This document shows, in pieces, positions 1-9,207 of a stretch of DNA of 64,000 nt. The notes below the pieces were generated by a model. The model had not been told where the DNA came from. It saw only the letters and a list, made by a program, of their open reading frames with translations, and searched no databases. Source of the DNA: Novosphingobium piscinae (GTDB lineage Bacteria > Pseudomonadota > Alphaproteobacteria > Sphingomonadales > Sphingomonadaceae); NCBI RefSeq assembly GCF_014230355.1, contig NZ_JACLAX010000010.1:62001-126000 (forward strand), read 5' to 3'. Within the stretch, counting starts at the first letter, position 1. Each line of letters begins with the position of its first letter. Position numbers and translations under genes: made by a program.

Positions 1-996
1 TGCCGTCTGCTGATCGCCCGTCCCGCCGGTGACGGGTTTGTCGTGATCGATGCCTTCAGCCGTGTCGTGAGACTGGGTGAGGGGCTCGCCCAGTCCGGGC
101 GGCTCAGCGATGCGGCGATGGACCGCGCGCTCGCCGCGTTGCAGATTTGCGCCGACAAGCTGCGCCGGCGCAACGTGCATCTGGCCCGCTCGGTGGCGAC
201 CGAAGCGTGCCGCCGGGCGAGCAATGGTGCGGACTTCATCGAACGCGTGCGTCGCGAGACCGGCATCGCGCTCAACGTGATCAGCGCGCAGGAGGAGGCG
301 CGGCTGGCGGTGCTGGGTTGCCACATCTTGCTGGAACAGGGTGATGGTCCGGCGATGATCTTCGACATCGGTGGCGGTTCGACCGAGCTGGTGCTGATCG
401 AGAACGGTCCGACCGTGCCGCGCATCCTGGACTGGCAATCGGTGCCTTGGGGGGTGGTCTCGCTCAGCGAGACCTGTGGCCCTGAAAGCGGTGGGGTCAG
501 CGAGCGCGCCGCGCGCTACCGCGAAATGCGCGGTCTGGTCGATGCAGCCTTCGCTCCCTTTGCCGAACGCGTCGCCCCGGCGCGTGCCGACATGGCCGGT
601 TCGGGCGGTCTGCGTCTGCTCGGCACCTCGGGCACGGTGACAACCCTGGCCAGCCTGCATCTTGACCTGCCGGCCTATGATCGCAGCGCAGTCGACGGGG
701 TGATTGTCCCGGCATCGGCCATGCGGTCTATCGCCGCCCGGCTGTCCGGGCTCAGCCTGGCCGAGCGGCGCGAGGTGCCCTGCATCGGGCGCGAACGCGC
801 CGATCTGGTGGTGGCGGGCTGCGCCATTCTCGAATCGATTCTCGACATCTGGCCGGCCGAACGGCTCGGCGTGGCCGACCGCGGCATCCGCGAGGGCATC
901 TTGCGCAGCCTGATGGCCACCGGGCTGTCGCGCCCGGGCGCCGCTGCCCCGGATGCGTCCCCGGCCCCCGCCGCGGCGCGGGCGGACCAGCGATGA
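1..996 (+). CDS. ppx: Ppx/GppA family phosphatase (exopolyphosphatase or pppGpp phosphatase), 5' truncated
   Basis: The reading frame is open to the first base of the window, so the gene begins upstream. The first residues (CRLLIARP, then GFVVIDAFSR) are the typical continuation of the Ppx/GppA N-terminal phosphate-binding segment. The second ASKHA phosphate-binding motif is clear as FDIGGGSTELVL near base 360, and GTSGTVTTLA near base 630 is also typical. The family hydrolyses terminal phosphate from polyphosphate or pppGpp in the cytosol; which substrate is used cannot be told from this fragment. The C-terminus ends in an Ala/Pro-rich tail and lacks the long HD extension of large Ppx proteins. 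Its stop overlaps the rlmE start (ATGA), so the two are probably one operon. A GTG at 43 is inside the conserved domain and is not the start. Confidence 0.9.
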   Translation, partial: CRLLIARPAGDGFVVIDAFSRVVRLGEGLAQSGRLSDAAMDRALAALQICADKLRRRNVHLARSVATEACRRASNGADFIERVRRETGIALNVISAQEEARLAVLGCHILLEQGDGPAMIFDIGGGSTELVLIENGPTVPRILDWQSVPWGVVSLSETCGPESGGVSERAARYREMRGLVDAAFAPFAERVAPARADMAGSGGLRLLGTSGTVTTLASLHLDLPAYDRSAVDGVIVPASAMRSIAARLSGLSLAERREVPCIGRERADLVVAGCAILESILDIWPAERLGVADRGIREGILRSLMATGLSRPGAAAPDASPAPAAARADQR

Positions 997-1664
997 GCCG
1001 CGGCGGCCGCGATCCCGACACCCGCCTCAAATCAGGCAAGAAGCGCACGGTCAGCTCGGCCCGCTGGCTGCAGCGTCAGCTGAACGACCCCTATGTCAAA
1101 CAGGCCAAGGCAGACGGCTATCGCAGCCGCGCTGCCTACAAGCTGGCCGAACTTGACGAGCGCTTCGGCCTGCTCAAGGGTGTGCAGCGGGTGGTCGATC
1201 TGGGCATCGCGCCTGGCGGGTGGAGCCAGGTCGTCCGCGCCCGCGCCCCGGCTGCGCGGGTGGTGGGGATCGACCTTTTGCCGACCGAGCCGATCCCCGG
1301 GGTCACCATCTTCGAGATGGACTTCATGGCTGACGCCGCTCCGGCCGCCCTTCAAGGCGCGCTCGACGGGCCACCCGACCTGGTCCTGTCCGACATGGCC
1401 GCCAACACGGTGGGCCATAAGCAGACCGACCACCTGCGCACGATGGGCCTGGTCGAAACCGCGGTGGACTTCGCGATCAGCACCCTGGCGCCCGGCGGCG
1501 GTTTCGTCGCCAAGGTCTTCGCCGGGGGCACCGACGGCGAGCTGCTGACGATCCTGAAGCGCAATTTCGCCACGGTGAAGCACGCCAAACCGCCGGCGAG
1601 CCGCAAGGATTCGTCGGAGTGGTACGTGATCGCCCAGGGCTTCAAGGGCCGCGCTGCGGGCTGA
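993..1664 (+). CDS. rlmE: 23S rRNA (uridine-2'-O)-methyltransferase RlmE (FtsJ/RrmJ)
   Basis: Predicted cytosolic SAM-dependent enzyme that 2'-O-methylates U2552 (E. coli numbering) of 23S rRNA late in 50S assembly. At 223 residues it has the family length plus a short basic N-terminal tail. Visible motifs are the RSRAAYKL segment carrying the first catalytic Lys, the SAM-binding loop DLGIAPGGWSQV, the catalytic Asp in LSDMAANT, the second Lys in FVAKVFAGG, and the final Glu in SSEWYVIAQGF. The K-D-K-E tetrad is therefore complete. The start overlaps the ppx stop by four bases. The ppx-rlmE pairing is common in alphaproteobacteria. Confidence 0.95.
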   Translation: MSRGGRDPDTRLKSGKKRTVSSARWLQRQLNDPYVKQAKADGYRSRAAYKLAELDERFGLLKGVQRVVDLGIAPGGWSQVVRARAPAARVVGIDLLPTEPIPGVTIFEMDFMADAAPAALQGALDGPPDLVLSDMAANTVGHKQTDHLRTMGLVETAVDFAISTLAPGGGFVAKVFAGGTDGELLTILKRNFATVKHAKPPASRKDSSEWYVIAQGFKGRAAG

Positions 1665-1731
1665 CCGCGCCAGCGCGGCCTGTCCGGTGTGATGCCGGGC
1701 CTTGGTCGCGTTCATTGTCCCCAAACACGAA

Positions 1732-1753
1732 GGGCGGAGCCGCAGCCCCGCCC
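1732..1753 (-). terminator. Possible terminator hairpin for the cycM-like gene
   Basis: GGGCGG (1732-1737) pairs with CCGCCC (1748-1753), with two more GC pairs and a four-base loop. On the minus strand it is followed by a weakly T-rich stretch. It lies between the convergent rlmE and cytochrome genes. The weak T tract makes this tentative. Confidence 0.35.
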
Positions 1754-1796
1754 GTTCGCCGATCCGGCGCGCTGACCGCGCCGGGTCCGGACCGCA

Positions 1797-2408
1797 TTAC
1801 TGCGCGGGAGCCTCGCTGGCCTCGGCGGCCGGCGCTTCGGCAGCGGCGTCGGCAGCCGCCGGCTCGGCAGCCCCGGGGGCCGGCGGAGTGAGCTTGCCGC
1901 CCTGGCTGTTGAGGTAAAGGATCACGTTGGCGCGCTCCTGGGCGTCGGCCAGACCGGCGAAGGTCATCTTGGTGCCCGCGGCGAAGGCCTTGGGGCTCTT
2001 CAGCCAGGCATCCAGCGTGGCCCAGTCCCAGTTGCCGCCCTTGGCCTTGAGATCGGCGGAGTAGGCGAAGCCGCCGCGCGCGCCCGCAACCACGTCACCG
2101 GCGATACCGTGCAGGTTCGGACCGATCCCGTTGGCGCCACCCGGGGTGATCGTGTGGCACGACTGGCACTTCTTGAAGGTGCCCTCGCCCTTGGCGACGT
2201 CGGCCTTGGCCAGGCGCACCTCGATGCTCTCCGCGCCGCCGGCATCGCCGCCTTCGCTGGAGACCACGCCTTCGATCTCGTAGCCCATCTTCTCGGGGCG
2301 CTCAGGCTTGTCGGCCAGGAAGTAGTGAGCGGACAGACTGCCCAGTCCGAGGGCGATGATGCCCGAAAACAGTGCCCAGCCGGCGATCGTATTGTTGCGG
2401 TCTTCCAT
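1797..2408 (-). CDS. cycM: Membrane-anchored c-type cytochrome, CycM-like
   Basis: A 203-residue class I cytochrome c. Residues about 8-30 form an uncleaved signal-anchor helix. A linker follows, then the heme motif CQSCH in KKCQSCHTITPGG and the probable axial methionine in GTKMTFAG, then a C-terminal Ala/Pro/Glu tail. This architecture matches CycM of Bradyrhizobium, which carries electrons from the bc1 complex to the aa3 oxidase at the periplasmic face of the inner membrane. An upstream extension of the frame exists, but the ATG at 2408 is the only start that puts the anchor helix at the N-terminus. It is divergent from pheA, an arrangement I recall as common in sphingomonads. Confidence 0.88.
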   Translation of the reverse strand: MEDRNNTIAGWALFSGIIALGLGSLSAHYFLADKPERPEKMGYEIEGVVSSEGGDAGGAESIEVRLAKADVAKGEGTFKKCQSCHTITPGGANGIGPNLHGIAGDVVAGARGGFAYSADLKAKGGNWDWATLDAWLKSPKAFAAGTKMTFAGLADAQERANVILYLNSQGGKLTPPAPGAAEPAAADAAAEAPAAEASEAPAQ

Positions 2409-2628
2409 CAGTGCCCCGAGGTTGCTCTGGCGTTTGGGTGGCGCTCTAGTGAGCCCTGCGCCGGCGCGCAAGGGCGATTCCGGTCGTTCGCAGCGCGATC
2501 CGCCCCTTGGTGCGGGTCCGGGGGTTGAGCCGTGGCCTTCCGGACGGTCGCTCGGGTCGTTTCCTGGGTCCGCCGCGGCATGATTGCCCTTGCCCACAAC
2601 CCCTGGCCCGGCATAAGCGCCGGGGGCC

Positions 2629-3528
2629 ATGCACAGCTATCCGCAACCCGCCGAAGCCCTCGTCGCGACGATGACCCGCGACGCCCTGGCCGACCCCTCG
2701 CGCGCGGTCGCCTTCCAGGGTGCCCCCGGGGCCAATTCGCATCGCGCCGCGCTCGAATTCGCCCCCGATTGCCTGCCCCTGCCGTGCTTCTCGTTCGAGG
2801 ATGCGCTCGACGCGGTGAAGGAGGGCCGGGCCGACCGGGCGATCATCCCGATCGAGAACTCGCAGCATGGCCGCGTCGCCGACATCCACTTCCTGCTGCC
2901 CGAATCCGGGCTGTCGATCGTGGCCGAGCACTTCCTTGCGATCACCCATGACCTGATGGCCTTGCCCGGCGCCAAGGGCCCCTTCGCGGTGGCCTGGTCG
3001 CACCCTCAGGCGTTGGGCCAGTCGCGCCACTTCCTGCGTGAGCGGGGCATCGTTCCGATGTCCTACGCCGATACCGCCGGGGCCGCGGCCTTCGTCAAGC
3101 AGCAGGGCGATCCCGCGGCGGCGGCGATCGCGCCCCGTCTCGCCGCCTCGCTGTACGGGCTCGACATCGTGGCCGAGGGGGTCGAGGACGCCGCAGACAA
3201 CACCACCCGGTTCGTCGTGCTCGCCCGTGCCCCGCTGTCGGAGGCGGAGCGGGGCCCCGGCCCGACCATGACCACCATGGTGTTCGAGGTGCGCAATGTG
3301 CCCGCGGCGCTCTACAAGGCCCTCGGCGGGCTTGCCACCAACGGGGTCAACATGACCAAGCTGGAGAGCTACCAGAAGGGGGCAAGCTTCTCGGCGACGA
3401 TGTTCTACGCCGACATCCTCGGCGCCCCGGGCGATCCGTCGGTCGATCTGGCGCTCGAGGAGCTCGCCTTCCATTGCAAGGACTTGCGCCTGCTCGGATG
3501 CTATCGGCAGGCCCGGCCGCGTGGCTGA
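2629..3528 (+). CDS. pheA: Prephenate dehydratase
   Basis: Converts prephenate to phenylpyruvate in phenylalanine synthesis (cytosol). At 299 residues it is the monofunctional form, without a chorismate mutase domain. The N-terminal catalytic domain shows VAFQGAPGANSH and IPIENSQHGRVAD. The catalytic threonine lies in the conserved NTTRFVVLAR. The C-terminal ACT regulatory domain has ALYKALGGLATNGVN followed by LESYQ, the alphaproteobacterial version of the ESRP phenylalanine-binding motif, so feedback inhibition by Phe is likely. The reading frame runs 8 bases past the start of the next gene, suggesting translational coupling. Confidence 0.95.
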   Translation: MHSYPQPAEALVATMTRDALADPSRAVAFQGAPGANSHRAALEFAPDCLPLPCFSFEDALDAVKEGRADRAIIPIENSQHGRVADIHFLLPESGLSIVAEHFLAITHDLMALPGAKGPFAVAWSHPQALGQSRHFLRERGIVPMSYADTAGAAAFVKQQGDPAAAAIAPRLAASLYGLDIVAEGVEDAADNTTRFVVLARAPLSEAERGPGPTMTTMVFEVRNVPAALYKALGGLATNGVNMTKLESYQKGASFSATMFYADILGAPGDPSVDLALEELAFHCKDLRLLGCYRQARPRG

Positions 3529-4063
3529 ACAGGCCGCGGTCCCCGGCGCGGTCCGGCTGCGCGTACCCCGCGGCGAGGATCTGACCGCCCTGTCGGTGCT
3601 GGGCATGGCCGCCTTCGTTCACAAGTTCGGCGGGCTCTACCGGCCAAACGACCTGCTGCCATTCCTGCGCGAGACCTATAGCGAGGCGGCGCTTGCGGCC
3701 GAGCTGGCCGATCCCGCCAAGCTCTACCAGGTGGCCGAACAGGACGGCGAACTGATTGGCTGGTGCAAGCTCGGGCTGGTCTGCGGCTTTCCCGAACAGG
3801 CCCGCGGCCAACGCGTGATGGAACTCAAGCAGCTCTATCTGGCCCCCAATGCCACCGGTGGCGGACTGGGCAGGCGGCTGATGGACTGGGCCATGGCCGA
3901 GTTTTCCGCACGCGGTGCCGACGAGGTGCAGCTCTCGGTCTGGTCGGGCAACCCCGGGGCCCAGCGTTTCTATCAGCGTTACGGCTTCGCCAAGGTGGCC
4001 GACATCACCTTTCGCGTCGGCAGTCAGCTCGACGAGGAGTTCCTGTTCGCGCGCCTGTTCTGA
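3521..4063 (+). CDS. GNAT family N-acetyltransferase
   Basis: A 180-residue acetyl-CoA-dependent acyltransferase. The acetyl-CoA loop is NATGGGLGRRLMDWAM, preceded by the LKQLYLAP strand. The C-terminal WSGNPGAQRFYQRYGF is the usual GNAT motif B. The GTG start at 3521 overlaps pheA by eight bases, so it is translated from the pheA transcript, but the substrate cannot be inferred. The N-terminal half is less conserved and would hold the acceptor site. Co-occurrence with pheA is the only functional hint. Confidence 0.82.
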   Translation: MAEQAAVPGAVRLRVPRGEDLTALSVLGMAAFVHKFGGLYRPNDLLPFLRETYSEAALAAELADPAKLYQVAEQDGELIGWCKLGLVCGFPEQARGQRVMELKQLYLAPNATGGGLGRRLMDWAMAEFSARGADEVQLSVWSGNPGAQRFYQRYGFAKVADITFRVGSQLDEEFLFARLF

Positions 4064-4075
4064 AGGAGCCGGCAC

Positions 4076-6160
4076 CTATGGCGCCGGATTGTACTTGGCC
4101 AGGAACGCGTCGAGCTTGTCATACCACAGCTGGGCCCCCTGCGTGGTCGTGTAGCCGTGCCCTTCGTCGGGGATCTCGTAGTATTCGTAGGGCTTGCCGG
4201 CGGCCTTCAGCGCTTCGGCATAAAGCCGTGACTGCCGGGGCTGGACGATCTGGTCGTCGGTGCCATGGAGCAGCATGACCGGAACCTTGAGCCGGTCGAT
4301 GTTGAACAGCGGCGATATCGTCCGGAGGTCAAAGGTGGGATCGCCCTGGACCTTCTGGCGCCAGGCTTCGCGCGCCTGCTTGTCGTCGAATGAGTTGAGC
4401 TGGTACTTCAGGCTGCGCGGCATATCCGAGATCCCCGCGAAGCTTACCGCGCAGCGGTAGCGCTCGGGGTTACGCGTGGCGCCCCAAAGCGCTGCATAGC
4501 CGCCGTAGGAGATCCCGACGATACAGACCCGCGCCGGGTCGATGATCCCGCGCTTGGCCAACCAGTCCATGCCGTCGTCGATGTCGTCCTGCATGGTCCG
4601 GCCCCACTGAGCCTCGCCGCGCCGTTCGAACATCGCGCCATAGGAGTCCGATCCGCGATATTGCGGCTGCAGTACTACGTAGCCGCGATTGGCCAGGAAC
4701 TGCACGTCTGGATCGTAGTCGCCGTGGTCGCGCACCCCGTAAGGGCCGCCGTGGGGGAGGATGACCAGCGGCAGTCCTTTGGCTGCGCGCCCGACCGGCA
4801 GTGTCAGGTAGGCCGGGATCGCCATGCCGTCGCGCGCGGGGTAGTGGACGTAGCGGCTGACGGCGAGGTCGGCCGGCTTGAGCGCCGGGTTGCGCGTGGA
4901 CAGGCGGGTCAGGGTCCCAGAAGCGGCCTGCCAGATATAGGTGCGGCCGGGATCATTCGAGCCGAGCGCTTGCACGACCATGATGGTGTTGTCGCGGTTG
5001 CGCGATCCAATCCACACCTCGCGGTCGCCCAGCTTCCCCGAGATCGCCTTGTCGAGCGCTGCCTGCAGTTCGGCCATGCCCGGGTCGAACCATTTCACCC
5101 GATCGCGGCTGTCGGTGTACACGGCGCGGAACAGGCTCTTGCCGTCCTCTGTGGTCCAGGCCTGGCCCACGTCGGTGCCGGGCGCGGCGTAGACTAATTC
5201 GCCGCGCTGGTGCGTCGCGAAGTTGTAACGGTAGACGGCAAGGTGCCCCCCCTCCGCGGCGGTATCATAGACGAAGCCCTCGTCCGCTCCGGCGGCAATG
5301 GTGAAGCTCTTGTCGCGGGCGAACTTGGCCGCCTGGTCGTCCTTGTCGGTGCCGCGTGCGACCACCTGGAAGCGGCCAGCGCCATCCTTGCGATAGACCA
5401 TCTGCCAATTGTGCGCGTCGATCCAGCCATAGCCGTAGCGGACCACGCCAGAGGTGTCGGCGTACCAGTTCCAGATGCCGGTCATCGATGAGACCACGGT
5501 TTTCGCCCGATTGGCCACGAGATCGACGCTAAATACCGCCGGGTAATCATAAATCGTCGGCTGGAAGGCGACCAGGGCGGTCTTGCCCTCCGGATCGGTC
5601 CAGAGCAGGTCATCACCCCGCAGGCCCATCGCGAAACCCTTGCCGATCACCTGCAGCTTGTGCGTGGTCAGGTCGGCGATCACCAGGCGGGTCGAGCGCG
5701 CCTCATCGCCATCCCATGGCACGATCTGCCCGACGCTCACCAGCAGGCGGTCCTCGCCCGCCCAGGTGTAGTAGTTGAGGTCCATCTTGTCGGGGATCTG
5801 GAACGTCCACGGCTCCTCGGAACCGTCCAGCCGCCGGATGCGCACGAATTGCCTGCCCTCGAAGGTCACGCGTGCGACCAGGCGCAATCCGCTCGGGGAC
5901 AGCTTGATGTCCCGGAAGTCGGCCGGGGCCGCGAAGACGCTGGCGGGGATCCGTGCCGGGACCGGGCTGGCCGCGTTCTGGGCAAGTAGTGCGTCGGTCA
6001 GTTCGATCGTCTGCGGCGGCACCTGCAAGGCCGCCGCGGGCGTTCCCACCGGTGGTCCGCTGGCGGCTGCCCCTGGCGCCTGGGCCGGCGCCTGCGACGC
6101 CAACAGGCCGCTGGCCATGACCATTGCGGCGATGCCGCACCACCCCGTTCGCCTGCCCAT
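4076..6160 (-). CDS. Exported S9 family serine peptidase (prolyl oligopeptidase-like)
   Basis: A 694-residue protein with an N-terminal signal peptide (two arginines, then a hydrophobic run ending in an Ala-rich cleavage region), so the periplasm is the likely location. A long beta-propeller region is followed by a C-terminal alpha/beta-hydrolase domain. The catalytic triad is visible: Ser in GISYGGYAALWG, Asp in LLHGTDDQIV and His in IPDEGHGY. It resembles the acylaminoacyl/dipeptidyl peptidase branch of S9 that sphingomonads carry in many copies. The frame stays open well upstream to 6838 over ispG DNA, but only the ATG at 6160 gives a signal peptide. Confidence 0.88.
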   Translation of the reverse strand: MGRRTGWCGIAAMVMASGLLASQAPAQAPGAAASGPPVGTPAAALQVPPQTIELTDALLAQNAASPVPARIPASVFAAPADFRDIKLSPSGLRLVARVTFEGRQFVRIRRLDGSEEPWTFQIPDKMDLNYYTWAGEDRLLVSVGQIVPWDGDEARSTRLVIADLTTHKLQVIGKGFAMGLRGDDLLWTDPEGKTALVAFQPTIYDYPAVFSVDLVANRAKTVVSSMTGIWNWYADTSGVVRYGYGWIDAHNWQMVYRKDGAGRFQVVARGTDKDDQAAKFARDKSFTIAAGADEGFVYDTAAEGGHLAVYRYNFATHQRGELVYAAPGTDVGQAWTTEDGKSLFRAVYTDSRDRVKWFDPGMAELQAALDKAISGKLGDREVWIGSRNRDNTIMVVQALGSNDPGRTYIWQAASGTLTRLSTRNPALKPADLAVSRYVHYPARDGMAIPAYLTLPVGRAAKGLPLVILPHGGPYGVRDHGDYDPDVQFLANRGYVVLQPQYRGSDSYGAMFERRGEAQWGRTMQDDIDDGMDWLAKRGIIDPARVCIVGISYGGYAALWGATRNPERYRCAVSFAGISDMPRSLKYQLNSFDDKQAREAWRQKVQGDPTFDLRTISPLFNIDRLKVPVMLLHGTDDQIVQPRQSRLYAEALKAAGKPYEYYEIPDEGHGYTTTQGAQLWYDKLDAFLAKYNPAP

Positions 6161-6271
6161 GCCAACCCCTGCCAAGTGCTGACCCTGAGCCATGCTATCG
6201 CCCGCGCCGACGAAGGCAAGCCGGTCCGCGGGGGCTGCGCCGTCGATCTGCGTCTGTCCCGATGACCGCGA

Positions 6272-6300
6272 TTGCTCGAACCGGCGGGGCGTTCTATATC
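6272..6300 (+). promoter_or_regulatory. Probable sigma-70-type promoter of ispG
   Basis: TTGCTC (6272-6277) is followed after exactly 17 bases by TATATC (6295-6300). The -10 box ends only 7 bases before the ispG ATG, so transcription would begin at or next to the start codon. The pattern was found by eye. Confidence 0.5.
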
Positions 6301-6307
6301 GGCCGCC

Positions 6308-7447
6308 ATGTCCTCGATCAGACCCTGGCGCACCGTGGTGCGCCGCCAGAGCCGCCAGATCATGGTCGGATCCGTTCCGGTGGGCGGCGACGCGCCGATC
6401 ACCGTGCAGACGATGACCAACACCCTCACGTCGGACGCGCGCGCCACGATCGACCAGATCCGCCGCTGCGAGGACGCCGGGGCCGACATCATCCGCGTGT
6501 CCTGTCCGGACGAGGCCAGCACTGCGGCCATGCGCGAGATCACCCGCGCCGCCAAGGTGCCGATCGTCGCCGACATCCATTTCCACTACAAGCGCGCGCT
6601 TGAGGCTGCCGATGCTGGCGCCGCCTGCCTGCGGATCAACCCGGGCAACATCGGCAGCAGCGACCGCGTCGCCGAGGTGGTCCGCGCGGCCAAGGCCAAC
6701 GGCTGCGCGATCCGCATCGGCGTGAACGCCGGCAGCCTCGAGAAGGATCTGCTCGAAAAGTACGGCGAGCCCTGCCCGGAGGCCCTCGTCGAAAGCGCGC
6801 TCGATCATATCAAGCTGCTGCAGGACCATGACTTCCACGAATACAAGGTGGCGGTGAAGGCCAGCGACGTGTTCCTTGCCGTGGCCGCCTACCAGGGCCT
6901 GTCAGAGGCGGTCGACTGTCCGCTCCACCTTGGCATCACCGAGGCCGGCGGGCTGATCGGCGGCACGGTCAAGTCCGCCATCGGGATCGGTAGCCTGCTC
7001 TGGGCCGGAATCGGCGACACCATTCGTGTGTCGCTCTCGGCCGAGCCCGAGGAGGAGGTCCGCGTCGGCTTCGAGATCCTCAAGGCGCTCGGCCTGCGCA
7101 CCCGCGGGGTGCGGGTGATCTCGTGTCCGTCCTGCGCGCGCCAGGGGTTCGACGTGATCCGCACGGTCGAGGCGCTGGAGAAGCGCCTGTCGCACATCAA
7201 GACCCCGCTCTCGCTCTCGGTGCTCGGCTGCGTGGTCAATGGTCCGGGCGAGGCGCGCGAGACCGACATCGGTCTCACCGGTGGCGGCAATGGCAAGCAC
7301 ATGGTCTATCTGTCGGGCGTGACCGACCATACCGTGGAAAGCGAGGCCATGCTCGACCACATCGTCAGTCTGGTCGAGGCCAAGGCCGCCGAGATCGAGG
7401 GTGAGGCCAGCGATGCCGGCAATGCGGACACGGTCGCCGCGGAATAA
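6308..7447 (+). CDS. ispG: 4-hydroxy-3-methylbut-2-enyl diphosphate synthase (IspG/GcpE)
   Basis: An iron-sulfur enzyme of the MEP isoprenoid pathway that converts MEcPP to HMBPP, using flavodoxin or ferredoxin electrons. The 379-residue length and the N-terminal signature [15 protein letters not shown] are typical. The [4Fe-4S] ligands are the two cysteines of [10 protein letters not shown] and the cysteine of [10 protein letters not shown]. The TIM-barrel domain precedes them ([19 protein letters not shown]). The ATG at 6308 is chosen because it gives the usual N-terminus. There is no Shine-Dalgarno upstream, and a good -35/-10 pair ends 7 bases before it. Confidence 0.95.
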   Translation: MSSIRPWRTVVRRQSRQIMVGSVPVGGDAPITVQTMTNTLTSDARATIDQIRRCEDAGADIIRVSCPDEASTAAMREITRAAKVPIVADIHFHYKRALEAADAGAACLRINPGNIGSSDRVAEVVRAAKANGCAIRIGVNAGSLEKDLLEKYGEPCPEALVESALDHIKLLQDHDFHEYKVAVKASDVFLAVAAYQGLSEAVDCPLHLGITEAGGLIGGTVKSAIGIGSLLWAGIGDTIRVSLSAEPEEEVRVGFEILKALGLRTRGVRVISCPSCARQGFDVIRTVEALEKRLSHIKTPLSLSVLGCVVNGPGEARETDIGLTGGGNGKHMVYLSGVTDHTVESEAMLDHIVSLVEAKAAEIEGEASDAGNADTVAAE

Positions 7448-7480
7448 ACCGGTAAGGTCTCGCCGCTAGACTGCGGCGCG

Positions 7481-8008
7481 ATGAAGCAGCTCGGCGTCAT
7501 TCTGGTGGGCTTCGCCACGATCGCCTTGGCCTTTGGCGGGAGCCGTTCGCCGGACGGCCCCCCGGCCGCGCCAGGGGCAGCGCCCGTCCCCGCCATCACT
7601 CCCAGCGCTCCGGCTGCCCGCCGGGCAAGTTTCGCGGGGGAAAGCCTGGTGATCCCGCGCGATGCCTCGGGGCAGTTCCATGTCGATCTGGTCGTCAACG
7701 GCGCGCCGGCCCGGTTCCTGGTCGATACCGGGGCCGATGTTGTCGCCCTGACCGAGGCCGATGCCGAGCGCGCCGGGCTGGTGGTCGATCCGGCGAGCTA
7801 TCGTCCGATCCTGCGGACCGCCTCGGGTGAGGGCTATGGCGCGCCGGCGCGGCTCGACCGGTTGGCCATCGGTCAGGTCGAGCTGCGGGACGTCACCGCC
7901 GTCGTGGTCAAGGATCTTGGCACCAGCCTGCTGGGCCAATCCGCGCTGGCCCGGCTCGGCCGGGTCGAGTTGAGCGGCGATCGGCTGGTGCTCGAGCCGC
8001 GCAGCTGA
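7481..8008 (+). CDS. Membrane-anchored retropepsin-like aspartic protease (clan AA, TIGR02281-type)
   Basis: 175 residues with an N-terminal hydrophobic anchor (about residues 5-20), a Pro/Ala-rich linker and a single retropepsin domain. The catalytic motif is FLVDTGADVVALT, and the hydrophobic-Gly partner motif LGTSLLGQSAL lies near the C-terminus. Having only one DTG half, it should work as a homodimer, probably on the periplasmic side. Physiological substrates of this family are poorly known. It follows ispG by 33 bases and may share its transcript. Confidence 0.85.
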   Translation: MKQLGVILVGFATIALAFGGSRSPDGPPAAPGAAPVPAITPSAPAARRASFAGESLVIPRDASGQFHVDLVVNGAPARFLVDTGADVVALTEADAERAGLVVDPASYRPILRTASGEGYGAPARLDRLAIGQVELRDVTAVVVKDLGTSLLGQSALARLGRVELSGDRLVLEPRS

Positions 8009-8056
8009 TCCGGTGGCGGTTGCCAAGTCGCCGGGCTTGCCGCTACCGCGCGCAGG

Positions 8057-8560
8057 ATGAGCACTCCCGCCACGCCGTCGATCCGTCGCGCCACTCCTGA
8101 CGACCTGCCGCTGATCGCCGCCCTGATCCGCGAACTCGCCGCCTATGAGAAGCTGGCTCACGAGGTCCGTTTCGACATAGCGGAGTTGGGCGAACAGCTG
8201 TTCGGCCCGCGCCCGATGGCCGAGGTGCTGATCGGCGAGTGCGCCGGCCAGGCTCAGGGTTTCGCCCTGTTCTTCCACAATTTCTCCACTTTCGAGGGGC
8301 GTCCCGGGATCTATCTGGAGGACCTGTTTGTCCGTCCCGCGGCGCGTGGGGCTGGGCTGGGCACCGCCCTGCTGGCCGCCCTGGCTGCCTTGGCGCTGGA
8401 GCGTGGCTGTGCCCGCTTCGAGTGGTCGGTGCTTGACTGGAACACCCCCTCGATCGGGTTCTATCGGGCGCTCGGCGCGCGGGCGATGGACGATTGGACG
8501 GTCATGCGCGTCGATGGGGCGGCGCTGGCAGCGCTGGCGAAGCGGGCGCAACCGGGTTAG
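8057..8560 (+). CDS. GNAT acetyltransferase of the SSAT-like (diamine/thialysine) group
   Basis: A 167-residue protein close to the eukaryotic-type spermidine/spermine N1-acetyltransferase group. The blocks FFHNFSTFEGRPGIYLEDLF and VRPAARGAGLGTALL match that subgroup, followed by LDWNTPSIGFYRALGA. The acetyl-CoA loop RGAGLGT is intact. The acceptor is likely a small amine, but bacterial members also acetylate thialysine-like amino acids, so the substrate is not assigned. Confidence 0.85.
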   Translation: MSTPATPSIRRATPDDLPLIAALIRELAAYEKLAHEVRFDIAELGEQLFGPRPMAEVLIGECAGQAQGFALFFHNFSTFEGRPGIYLEDLFVRPAARGAGLGTALLAALAALALERGCARFEWSVLDWNTPSIGFYRALGARAMDDWTVMRVDGAALAALAKRAQPG

Positions 8561-8569
8561 GCAGGCCCG

Positions 8570-9181
8570 ATGGATCGGAGACAGCTGCTAAGCGGAGGAC
8601 TGGCTGCAGGCGCATTGGCGGCCTGGCCGACGCGCGTGCCCGCGCAGCCCTGGTCGATCAGCGAGCAGCACCGCAAGGTCCTTGCCGTTGCCGCCGACCA
8701 ACTCGAGCGGAACCGTGCGCGGTTGTGGCGGAGCGATGTGGTCGGGATCGCCGATTTCGCGCTGCCGTCGTCTTTGCCGCGCCTGCACTTCGCCGATCTT
8801 GAACGGGGCGAGGTGCGCTCGTTCCTGGTCGCCCATGGCAAGGGCTCGGATCCCGAGCACGACGGCTTCCTCAAGACCTTCTCGAACGTGCCCAACAGCC
8901 TTGCCACCAGCCGCGGGGCCTACGTCACCTATGAATGGTACAAGGGCAAGTACGGCACTTCGATCCGGCTCGGCGGGGTCGAAGCCGACAATTCGAACGC
9001 GCTCGACCGCGCGATCGTGCTGCACCCTGCATGGTATGCCAATCCTGCCATGCTCGAGCGATGGGGCAAGCTCGGGCGCAGCGACGGCTGCTTCGCGATG
9101 GGGGAGGCCGACTTCAACGAGGCGCTCTGGCACCTGTCGGGCGGGCGCCTGCTCTATGCGGACAAGCTCGGCCTGGGCTGA
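8570..9181 (+). CDS. Murein L,D-transpeptidase catalytic-domain family protein, exported
   Basis: 203 residues. The N-terminus has a twin-arginine-like motif (DRRQLLSGG) followed by a hydrophobic stretch. The body matches the YkuD_2 family: HGKGSDPEHDGF, then the active-site block GRSDGCFAMGEADF with the nucleophilic cysteine. Such proteins are thought to act on peptidoglycan stem peptides in the periplasm. It begins 9 bases after the preceding acetyltransferase and is probably co-transcribed. Confidence 0.85.
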   Translation: MDRRQLLSGGLAAGALAAWPTRVPAQPWSISEQHRKVLAVAADQLERNRARLWRSDVVGIADFALPSSLPRLHFADLERGEVRSFLVAHGKGSDPEHDGFLKTFSNVPNSLATSRGAYVTYEWYKGKYGTSIRLGGVEADNSNALDRAIVLHPAWYANPAMLERWGKLGRSDGCFAMGEADFNEALWHLSGGRLLYADKLGLG

Positions 9182-9207
9182 GCGTGCGGCGCCGGCACGC
9201 CCGGGCC

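Noticed and set aside
6161..6838. N-terminal extension of the S9 peptidase over the ispG 5' half
   Set aside because: The extension would bury the signal peptide and overlaps the conserved ispG coding sequence on the other strand.
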